Assembly (NCBI GenBank): GCA_023230245.1
Contig: JALNXT010000119.1
Span: forward strand, 1 to 5,457
From: Candidatus Cloacimonadota bacterium
GTDB taxonomy: Bacteria; Cloacimonadota; Cloacimonadia; Cloacimonadales; Cloacimonadaceae
DNA: 5,457 bases
Direction: 5' to 3'
Shown here one piece after another: positions 1 to 4,722 of this stretch; the first letter of the stretch is position 1, and the number at the start of each line of letters is the position of its first letter. Made by a program: the position numbers and the translations under genes. The notes below the pieces were generated by a model. That model was not told where the DNA came from and searched no databases. It worked only from the letters and a program-made list of their open reading frames with translations.

Positions 1-12
1 CATGAACTGAAT

Positions 13-24
13 CAAAAGCTTTTG
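13..24. repeat. 12-bp perfect palindrome
   Basis: CAAAAGCTTTTG is a perfect palindrome just beyond the minus-strand terminator-like hairpin at 55-79. No function can be assigned; it could be chance in an AT-rich stretch or a protein-binding site. Nothing else recognisable was seen between positions 1 and 54. Confidence 0.3.
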
Positions 25-54
25 GGCTTACCAAATACACTTGTTGGCAGGCTT

Positions 55-79
55 AAAAACAGTCCCAAAATGGGGACTG
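55..79 (-). terminator. Probable Rho-independent terminator reading leftward
   Basis: Read on the minus strand, CAGTCCC pairs perfectly with GGGACTG around a six-base loop (stem arms 79-73 and 66-60) and is followed at once by five T residues (59-55). The plus strand has no T tract after the stem, so only leftward termination makes sense. It lies about 75 bases past the stop codon of the minus-strand ORF at 155-517 and is the natural end of that transcript if the ORF is real. The stem is short (7 bp) and the T tract modest. Confidence 0.45.
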
Positions 80-154
80 AGAAAATCCTACTGCATTATT
101 TGGGTTTAGTATTCCTCCGATACGTGGATACACCACCCAGTGCTCTCTATGTTT

Positions 155-517
155 TTATGTTGATCCCGATATTGATCTCAATTGACTCAGATATCCATTT
201 GAAGTTTTCAGTGACCTTTCCTTGAAGTTTTCGGTGAGCCAATTGAAGTTTTCGGTGAGCCAATTTGCAGAAGTCGTGACCCAAATGATTTGCTTGATCT
301 GTCCATTTGCAAAAATCAGTGAACTAAACGTTACTCCGGCACATTCGAAAAAAGGGAGTTTTGTGCCATTTGCAAGAATCAGTGAGCCGAATTGCAAATT
401 TGACTGACTCTTTATAGTTTTCCGAAGCATAAATTGAACGCATTTCCCTATCATTGCCCTATCATTGCCCATCATAAGGGCAATGGGTGGGAGTTGATAG
501 CGAATATCGCTTGACAT
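155..517 (-). CDS. Possible small repeat-containing protein, unknown function
   Basis: This 120-residue ORF matches no family I recognise. Its case rests on context: ATG at 517 is preceded by AGGGAGG with a 5-base spacer, a near-ideal ribosome binding site, and a terminator-like hairpin with a T tract follows about 75 bases after the stop. The C-terminal two thirds are repetitive: SLILANG, SLIFANG, then NWLTENF twice in tandem, reflecting the underlying DNA repeats of about 21 bp. No signal peptide, membrane segment or catalytic motif is evident. The start codon sits inside the fur promoter region, so its transcript would have to begin over the Fur box or in fur itself, and I could not find a convincing -35/-10 pair on this strand. 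It may equally be the remnant of a gene, or a mobile intergenic repeat that happens to stay open. The repeats are also open for long stretches on the plus strand, which weakens the coding claim. Confidence 0.3.
   Translation of the reverse strand: MSSDIRYQLPPIALMMGNDRAMIGKCVQFMLRKTIKSQSNLQFGSLILANGTKLPFFECAGVTFSSLIFANGQIKQIIWVTTSANWLTENFNWLTENFKERSLKTSNGYLSQLRSISGST
199..407. repeat. Degenerate tandem array, unit about 21 bp
   Basis: Two adjacent perfect copies containing GAAGTTTTCGGTGAGCCAA lie at 222-242 and 243-263. A 23-bp diverged copy precedes them at 199-221. Related units follow at about 264-285, 303-328 and 366-391; the last two agree at 22 of 26 positions and share CCATTTGCAA and AATCAGTGA. 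A partial unit ends near 407. All fit a loose pattern of TTG(C)AAG, an AT-rich centre, then GTGAGCC. Starts are spaced at roughly 21-base multiples (23, 21, 22, 40, 63). A 21-base period equals seven codons, so the array reads as heptads on either strand. There are no unique spacers of even length, so it is not a CRISPR array. Confidence 0.75.
446..477. repeat. 11-bp direct repeat CCCTATCATTG
   Basis: CCCTATCATTG occurs twice head to tail (446-456 and 457-467) and is followed by an imperfect third copy (468-477). On the minus strand it encodes the NDRAMIG part of the small ORF. Its unit is shorter than that of the 199-407 array and the sequence is unrelated, so it is a separate repeat. Confidence 0.7.
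463..485. repeat. Inverted repeat upstream of the fur promoter
   Basis: CATTGCCC (463-470) and GGGCAATG (478-485) form a perfect 8-bp stem with a 7-base loop. No T tract follows on either strand, so it is not a terminator. It lies 26 bases before the fur -35 element and falls inside the minus-strand ORF near its start, where an mRNA hairpin could affect translation of that ORF. Function unknown. Confidence 0.5.
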
Positions 518-539
518 AAAAGCCTCCCTACGGAATATT
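511..539 (+). promoter_or_regulatory. Sigma70-type promoter of the fur-feoB-feoA operon
   Basis: A perfect -35 hexamer TTGACA (511-516) is followed by a 17-bp spacer and AATATT (534-539), which matches the TATAAT consensus at four of six positions. Transcription would start near 545-548, giving a leader of only about 24 bases before the fur start codon. No other plausible promoter lies between here and fur. The spacer also contains the ribosome binding site of the divergent small ORF. Confidence 0.65.
523..529 (-). promoter_or_regulatory. Strong Shine-Dalgarno for the minus-strand small ORF
   Basis: Read leftward the sequence is AGGGAGG, five bases before ATG at 517. This is as good a ribosome binding site as any in the window and is the main reason for taking the minus-strand ORF seriously. 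It coincides with the spacer of the fur promoter, so chance cannot be excluded. Confidence 0.45.
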
Positions 540-553
540 GCAACTGATTCTCA
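539..553. promoter_or_regulatory. Candidate Fur box (operator)
   Basis: Read on the minus strand the site is TGAGAATCAGTTGCA. Against the 7-1-7 Fur consensus TGATAATnATTATCA it matches 11 of 14 defined positions, with the left half-site differing at one base. It lies within a 19-bp partial palindrome (537-555, ATTG at one end and CAAT at the other). It overlaps the last base of the -10 hexamer and the predicted start site, the classical position for repression by a metal-loaded Fur dimer. A Fur-family gene begins 17 bases downstream, so autoregulation of the operon is the obvious reading. It could also influence leftward transcription. Confidence 0.65.
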
Positions 554-557
554 ATAC

Positions 558-565
558 AGGGGAGG
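558..565 (+). promoter_or_regulatory. Ribosome binding site of fur
   Basis: AGGGGAGG ends four bases before ATG 570. This strong purine tract fixes the fur start; there is no competing upstream start in this frame with a comparable site. Confidence 0.75.
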
Positions 566-569
566 AGAA

Positions 570-1028
570 ATGCAAGACCATGAGCATAAATTCGCCGAGT
601 ATCTCGCCCAAAAAGGGCTGAAACTTACCGCTCCGCGCAAGTATATCTTGCTGGAGGCGTTCAAGTTACATGAGCATTTTAATGCAGAAGAACTGTATGA
701 AAAAGTGAAGCGAGTTACCCCTGAAGTTTCGCTTGCCACCGTTTACCGAACCTTACCTCTCTTGATGGAAGCTGGCTTGGTGCAGAGTGCTTTACGGAGT
801 TCGGGACGGGACAGGTATGAGCATATCTACGGTCATCCCAAACACATTCACTGGTTGTGCCGTAGCTGTGGGGCAATTATGGAAACAGATTTGCAGCCGA
901 TAAACGAAACTATCGCTGCACAAGCCAAGACCATCCGCTTTGAAGCTCAGGATATAGAGCTTAACATCAAAGGCCTCTGCTGGAAATGCACCGCAAATGA
1001 TAATGAGAATCAACCCGATGAGAGCTAA
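570..1028 (+). CDS. fur: Fur-family iron-responsive transcriptional regulator
   Basis: A 152-residue Fur-family repressor of normal length. The N-terminal winged helix (about 1-85) includes the recognition helix region SLATVYRTLPLLMEAG (54-69), and the C-terminal dimerisation domain follows. Two CxxC pairs (C97/C100 and C137/C140) should hold the structural zinc. Aligned with E. coli Fur without gaps from C97 to C137, the regulatory site made by H33, E81, H88, H90 and E101 is retained as H36, E84, H92, H94 and E105. The second site (H87, D89, E108, H125) is replaced by K91, I93, N112 and I129. The E81 and E105 equivalents are Glu rather than the Asp typical of PerR, favouring an Fe(II) sensor; Zur or Mur specificity cannot be excluded from sequence alone. 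Linkage to feoB and the box in its own promoter support Fur. It is the first gene of the operon and its end overlaps feoB. Confidence 0.9.
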   Translation: MQDHEHKFAEYLAQKGLKLTAPRKYILLEAFKLHEHFNAEELYEKVKRVTPEVSLATVYRTLPLLMEAGLVQSALRSSGRDRYEHIYGHPKHIHWLCRSCGAIMETDLQPINETIAAQAKTIRFEAQDIELNIKGLCWKCTANDNENQPDES

Positions 1029-3207
1029 GCCAATTATTGCCCTTGTGGGTAATCCCAATGTGGGTAAAACTACCCTTTTCAATGCCTTAACTGGCGCGCG
1101 GCAAACCGTGGGCAATTGGCCTGGGGTAACCGTGGAACACAAATCTGGTATGTGTAGATTTCATGATAGGCAGATTGAGGTTATCGATTTACCGGGTGTT
1201 TACTCCCTCTCCAGTGGCAGCCCTGATGAACAAGTGGCGCGCTCTTACATATTAAACGAGAAGCCAGATTTGATTATCAATATCGTAGATGCAAGCAATC
1301 TGGAGCGTAACCTATATTTAACGGTGCAGCTTATGGAGCTTGGTGCGCCTCTATTGATGGTGCTTTCCATGAATGATATCGCCGAAGCAAATGGCCTCAG
1401 TATCGATATCGAGCATTTGGCTTCGCATCTCGGGTTTACCGCTTTGCCTCTGGTGATGAATAAACAGATGGATTTGAGCGTATTGACGGCAGCCATAGAA
1501 CATAGTTTAACCCACCCCACAAATCCTCAGTGCATCTATTACGACGAGATTGTGGAAAAGCATCTGGATAATATCCTCCGCACGACCGTGGAAGCCGGAA
1601 TGTACCCATTGGCAAGCCGCACTGAATCTCCTACCAAAGTAGCACTTGCGGAAGAGGCTTATAGTGCTCTTTTGCAAAACAGGTGGATGGCAGTTAAACT
1701 GATAGAAGGCGATAAAGAGTATAGCTCGAAGCTGAATGCAGAGCAAAAAGAGACAGTTGATAAAGAAATCCTAGCTATTTCTAAGCACCGGGGACAGGAA
1801 CCTGGTGCGGTGATTGCCGATGACCGTTATGGCTTCATTCGGGGCTTGGTGAAAGATGTGGTGAAACGCCACAGAGTAGGCCAATGGACTTTCTCTGACG
1901 CAGTTGATAAAGTGGTGCTGAGTGGGTTTATCGGTTTGCCTATCTTTTTTGGAGTGATGTATTTGGTCTTCCTGGTAGCGGTGAAGGCAAGCGAGCCGCT
2001 GATCAGCTTGATAAGTAGCTCTTTAACCTGGTTGTTTGTGGATAAACTGGGGGCACTGCTAACGCTGCTCTCGCTTCCTAAATGGCTAAACTATTTGCTT
2101 AGTGATGCTTTGGGAGGTGGAGTTGCTACGATTGGCGCTTTTATTCCTCCCATCTTCTTTATCTACGTTAGTTTGTCCATTCTGGAAGATTCGGGTTACA
2201 TGGCGCGCGCTGCGTTCATTGCCGATAAGTTTATGCGTAAGATTGGGCTGCCGGGGAAGGCGTTTATTCCTTTGCTGGTGGGTTTTGGGTGCACCGTGCC
2301 GGCGATTATGGCTACGCGTACCTTGGAAAGCCCTCGCGACAGGGTGTTTGCCTCTATTTTAACGCCTTTTATCTCCTGTGGAGCAAAGCTGCCGGTTTAT
2401 ACTTTCTTGGGAATATTGTTTTTCCCCAAACATGCTGACTTGGTGATATTCGGGCTGTATATGTTTGGGATTGTGATGGGGATGCTCACGGGTTTGATGC
2501 TTAAAAAGACGCTATTTAAAAGCGAACCAGGCAATTTCGTGATGGAGCTGCCGCCTTACCATATGCCTACTCTAAACGCTATAATGCTGCATACCTGGCA
2601 TAGATTGAAGGATTTTGTGCTACGTGCAGGCAAGACGATTCTGCTGGTGATTATGATTATTAATGTTTTGCAAGTGGTCAGCTTGCCGGTGGGTAAAGAT
2701 CATCAGAGGGTTCCCTTGCTGAAATTGGGCGGAAAAGCTTTAACCCCGCTGCTTGCACCTATGGGGATAGAAAGCAGCAATTGGCAGGCATCGGTGGCGT
2801 TGATAAGCGGATTGTTTGCCAAAGAGGCGATTGTAGGCACAATGCAGAGTCTTTATCAGAAAGGTGAAGCGGCGGAGAATGATAAAAGCAATACCCCTGT
2901 TTATGCCCGAAATATCAAAACCTCCTTCGGAAGCTCGGCTTCGGCTATTGCTTTTCTGGTATTTGTACTTTTGTATTCACCTTGCGCAGCAGCCTTAACC
3001 ATGCTGTTCAAAGAGCATGGCCTCAAATGGATGCTCTTCGATTTTGCCTATCTCACCGCCTTGGCATGGATGGTTTCCACCCTTATCTATCAGACTTTGG
3101 CGTTTAATAGCGGTTCCATCTATTGGATATTAAGTTGTGTGGGTTTCTTTGCCCTTATCTTTGTTAATTTGCGAAATATTGGGAGAAAACATGTTGAACA
3201 ATCGTAA
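1018..3207 (+). CDS. feoB: Ferrous iron transporter FeoB
   Basis: A 729-residue inner-membrane Fe(II) transporter, full length for the family. An N-terminal G domain has G1 GNPNVGKT (11-18), the switch I region VGNWPGVTVE (31-40) and G3 DLPG (57-60). The G4 position reads SMND (117-120) rather than the usual NxxD, and the G5 region (about 147-152, MNKQMD) lacks the usual small-residue motif. A helical GDI-like region follows to about 270. Membrane segments start near 303. The first Gate repeat covers FIPPIFF (375-381), SGYMARAAF (392-400), GFGCTVPAIMATRTLE (422-437) and SCGAKLPVY (453-461), with conserved C425 and C454. The second includes GLFAKEAIVGT (598-608) and FLVFVLLYSPC (646-656). ATG 1018 is preferred because the G1 motif then begins at residue 11, as usual in FeoB; ATG 997 or 1003 in the same frame would add seven or five residues. 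It overlaps fur by 11 bases and feoA by 17, implying translational coupling. Confidence 0.96.
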   Translation: MRAKPIIALVGNPNVGKTTLFNALTGARQTVGNWPGVTVEHKSGMCRFHDRQIEVIDLPGVYSLSSGSPDEQVARSYILNEKPDLIINIVDASNLERNLYLTVQLMELGAPLLMVLSMNDIAEANGLSIDIEHLASHLGFTALPLVMNKQMDLSVLTAAIEHSLTHPTNPQCIYYDEIVEKHLDNILRTTVEAGMYPLASRTESPTKVALAEEAYSALLQNRWMAVKLIEGDKEYSSKLNAEQKETVDKEILAISKHRGQEPGAVIADDRYGFIRGLVKDVVKRHRVGQWTFSDAVDKVVLSGFIGLPIFFGVMYLVFLVAVKASEPLISLISSSLTWLFVDKLGALLTLLSLPKWLNYLLSDALGGGVATIGAFIPPIFFIYVSLSILEDSGYMARAAFIADKFMRKIGLPGKAFIPLLVGFGCTVPAIMATRTLESPRDRVFASILTPFISCGAKLPVYTFLGILFFPKHADLVIFGLYMFGIVMGMLTGLMLKKTLFKSEPGNFVMELPPYHMPTLNAIMLHTWHRLKDFVLRAGKTILLVIMIINVLQVVSLPVGKDHQRVPLLKLGGKALTPLLAPMGIESSNWQASVALISGLFAKEAIVGTMQSLYQKGEAAENDKSNTPVYARNIKTSFGSSASAIAFLVFVLLYSPCAAALTMLFKEHGLKWMLFDFAYLTALAWMVSTLIYQTLAFNSGSIYWILSCVGFFALIFVNLRNIGRKHVEQS
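3181..3185 (+). promoter_or_regulatory. Ribosome binding site that fixes the feoA start
   Basis: GGGAG lies five bases before ATG 3191, inside the last codons of feoB. The frame stays open upstream to 3137, but that earlier start has no comparable site and would add 18 hydrophobic residues read from feoB sequence in another frame. ATG 3191 is therefore preferred. Confidence 0.6.
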
Positions 3208-3493
3208 CCGGGGAAGGCTTAGCCGTTTTGGCAGGCGCTTCATGCAGAGAAGAGAATCGTGCCCTTGCGCTTCGGGCGACTGTTTGAGTTTGACCGATCT
3301 ACCAAGCGGAGAAAAGGCTATAATAACTTGCAATAAGCACCTGCTAATTATTGAGCGTGGTCTCTACCAAGGGATGACCTTAACGATGCACAGAAACGAT
3401 AGCGACGAGCCAAATGTTATTGTGGCAGTGGGCGATGCACGCTATGTGCTGGATCGGCGTATTGCCCGCGAGATCAGAGTAAAGATAGTGTAG
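3191..3493 (+). CDS. feoA: FeoA-domain protein with Cys-containing N-terminal extension
   Basis: A 100-residue protein. Residues about 32-100 form a FeoA (SH3-like) domain: LSLTDLPSGEKAII at its start, the RGLYQGMTLTMHRN core, and a final beta region ending IRVKIV. FeoA is a small cytosolic protein required for, or modulating, Fe(II) uptake by FeoB; the direct partner here should be the product of the preceding gene, which it overlaps by 17 bases. Typical stand-alone FeoA is about 75-85 residues and begins almost at the domain. This one has about 31 extra residues: a very basic stretch rich in Arg (5-21), then CPCASGDC (24-31), a CxCx4C cluster. A fourth Cys is at position 47. The extension could bind a metal or Fe-S cluster, a job given to FeoC in enterobacteria, but that is inference. 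feoA lies downstream of feoB, whereas upstream is commoner. No terminator is evident after it. Confidence 0.85.
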   Translation: MLNNRNRGRLSRFGRRFMQRRESCPCASGDCLSLTDLPSGEKAIITCNKHLLIIERGLYQGMTLTMHRNDSDEPNVIVAVGDARYVLDRRIAREIRVKIV

Positions 3494-3494
3494 C

Positions 3495-4616
3495 TTATAG
3501 CTGCTTCTGGTATATCCTGAAGCGTTTGTATATCTTGCCACCACCGCGCTCCATTTCGCCACGCACCTGGATATTGTTCTCCAGTTCATGGTGACTATCC
3601 CAATTTAATATCCCTGCCTTAGTGCAGGATTCCAGCAGGGCATAGCCCATCAATAAATCCACTCCCTTACTGCGATAAGATTCCTTGATTGCACCCATGT
3701 ATAGGTCTAATTGGGTGGATTTCTTCATGGCGGAGAGGATGTGCAGGAAGCCTAAGGGGAATATGCGACCCTTCGCCTTAATAATCCCCGGTGCCATATT
3801 GGGGATGGCGACGATAAAGCCTACTACTTCGCCTTGGGCATTGACCACAGCTTTGATGAACTGGGGGTTTACCACCGGCAGATAGCGATTGGCAAGGTCT
3901 TGCATCTCGTGTTCTTCGAAGGCAGAATAGCCGTATAAATCGATAAACGTTTCGTTCATCAGGCGGAAGATGGGCAGGATATATTTCTTAAGCTCGGATT
4001 TCTTACTAAACTCCAACAGGCGTATTTCGGTGCTGCGGCTCTTGCGCAGGAACATCTTATGGTAAAGCTCCGTCTTTGCTTCTGCCACCAGTACATTGTA
4101 AACCACGTAGTCCACTTCTTTGCTAAAGCCCAGCTTTTCCATATAAACAGGCATGGATGGGCGGTTTTGATTGGATGCCAGGGTAACCACTTCGTCAAAA
4201 CCCTCGATGATAAAGCCTTCGGGGTCTTCTTCGGTGAAGCCCATCGGCCCTATCAGCTTGGTCATACCTTTGGCGGTTGCCCACTTAGCCACAAAAGCGA
4301 TTAAAGCTTCCGTAACTTGTAGGCTATCAGTTGCATCCATGTATCCAAAGCGGGCAGTAGTGGCATTGGATAGGGTGTTAAACCTGGTATTGATTATGCC
4401 GGCAACTCTGCCGACAATCTTATCACCTTCGTAAGCTAAAGCATACACATGCTGGCAATAGGCGTGGGAAGGGTTGCGCTTGGGATCAAAGCTTCTGGCA
4501 TCGTCTGCATAAAAGGGCGGTACCCAATTGGGACGGTCTGCATTTAGCTTTTCTGGCAGGTAAATGAATTGCTTCATTTCGCTGGGAGTTTGGACTTCTT
4601 TAACAGTAATATTCAT
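3495..4616 (-). CDS. GNAT-fold acyltransferase-like protein (YghO/BcerS-like)
   Basis: A 373-residue protein resembling the YghO/BcerS-like family of GNAT-related proteins, usually 370-390 residues. Family-like features, recalled rather than searched, are: the N-terminal FIYLPEKLNADRPNWVPP (17-34), which resembles the usual FI..P..LY...P.WVPP; DPKRNPSH (44-51); the strand KIVGRVAGIINTRFN (66-80), typical of a GNAT beta strand; IGPMGFTEEDPEGFIIEGFD (122-141); and the C-terminal ELENN (344-348) plus GGGKIYKRFRIY (358-369). There is no signal peptide or membrane segment, so it should be cytosolic. Some relatives have been linked to bacterial ceramide synthesis, but the substrate here cannot be read from sequence. 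The start is set by GAGGT five bases before the ATG. It converges on feoA with one base between the stops, and appears monocistronic with its own promoter. Confidence 0.75.
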   Translation of the reverse strand: MNITVKEVQTPSEMKQFIYLPEKLNADRPNWVPPFYADDARSFDPKRNPSHAYCQHVYALAYEGDKIVGRVAGIINTRFNTLSNATTARFGYMDATDSLQVTEALIAFVAKWATAKGMTKLIGPMGFTEEDPEGFIIEGFDEVVTLASNQNRPSMPVYMEKLGFSKEVDYVVYNVLVAEAKTELYHKMFLRKSRSTEIRLLEFSKKSELKKYILPIFRLMNETFIDLYGYSAFEEHEMQDLANRYLPVVNPQFIKAVVNAQGEVVGFIVAIPNMAPGIIKAKGRIFPLGFLHILSAMKKSTQLDLYMGAIKESYRSKGVDLLMGYALLESCTKAGILNWDSHHELENNIQVRGEMERGGGKIYKRFRIYQKQL

Positions 4617-4621
4617 TTAAT

Positions 4622-4626
4622 ACCTC
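4622..4626 (-). promoter_or_regulatory. Ribosome binding site of the acyltransferase gene
   Basis: Read leftward, GAGGT precedes ATG 4616 by five bases. This supports the ATG at 4616 as the start; no alternative start upstream in frame carries a comparable site. Confidence 0.65.
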
Positions 4627-4636
4627 GAATACTGAC

Positions 4637-4686
4637 ACAGTAAAAGGGAAACTATGAGCACTAAAGCGTAGTTTCCCTTATCCTGT
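4637..4686 (-). terminator. Large hairpin, probable terminator of the fibronectin-III gene
   Basis: AAGGGAAACTA (4644-4654) and TAGTTTCCCTT (4669-4679) form a perfect 11-bp stem. An outer 4-bp stem (ACAG 4637-4640 with CTGT 4683-4686) lies beyond a small internal loop. Read leftward the inner stem runs into TTTT (4645-4642), giving a short T tract suited to ending the transcript of the gene at 4721 onward. Rightward there is only TTA, so termination in that direction is less likely, and no plus-strand gene precedes it. Confidence 0.6.
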
Positions 4687-4689
4687 CAA
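4660..4689 (-). promoter_or_regulatory. Candidate promoter of the acyltransferase gene
   Basis: On the minus strand a perfect TTGACA (4689-4684) is followed after 18 bp by TTTAGT (4665-4660), which matches TATAAT at four of six positions. Transcription would start near 4653, leaving a leader of about 37 bases. The same TTGACA hexamer with a similar spacer is seen before fur, which supports the call. The promoter lies across the preceding gene's terminator hairpin. Confidence 0.45.
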
Positions 4690-4699
4690 TAACTATCTG

Positions 4700-4722
4700 A
4701 ATAGCTCAGATGGCAAGCTATT
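4700..4722. repeat. Inverted repeat at the end of the fibronectin-III gene
   Basis: AATAGCT (4700-4706) and AGCTATT (4716-4722) form a perfect 7-bp stem with a 9-base loop, overlapping the stop codon of the minus-strand gene. No T tract follows leftward. It may stabilise the 3' end of the mRNA or be chance. Confidence 0.35.

Noticed and set aside
60..79. Plus-strand terminator of a gene left of the window
   Set aside because: The stem is followed rightward by AGAAAATCC; the T tract exists only in the leftward direction.
199..391. CRISPR array
   Set aside because: The units are directly adjacent or irregularly spaced, poorly conserved, without unique spacers of constant length, and no cas gene is present.
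22..407. Two plus-strand ORFs (22-225 and 222-407) across the repeat region
   Set aside because: They begin at non-ATG codons without ribosome binding sites and consist largely of the repeat unit read in another frame; the minus strand has the better start signals.
400..418. Second fur promoter (TTGACT with TATAGT)
   Set aside because: The two hexamers are separated by only 7 bp, too short for sigma70 RNA polymerase.
463..485. Terminator upstream of fur
   Set aside because: The perfect 8-bp hairpin is not followed by a T tract on either strand.
997..1017. Alternative feoB starts at ATG 997 and 1003
   Set aside because: They give extra residues (MIMRINP) not expected before the G1 motif and have no better ribosome binding site; not excluded outright.
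2102..2362. 86-codon plus-strand ORF inside feoB
   Set aside because: It lies wholly within the most conserved transmembrane part of feoB in another frame, with Arg/Leu/Trp-rich composition typical of a shadow.
3685..4434. Plus-strand ORFs opposite the acyltransferase gene
   Set aside because: They are antisense to a conserved gene, lack ribosome binding sites and match no family.
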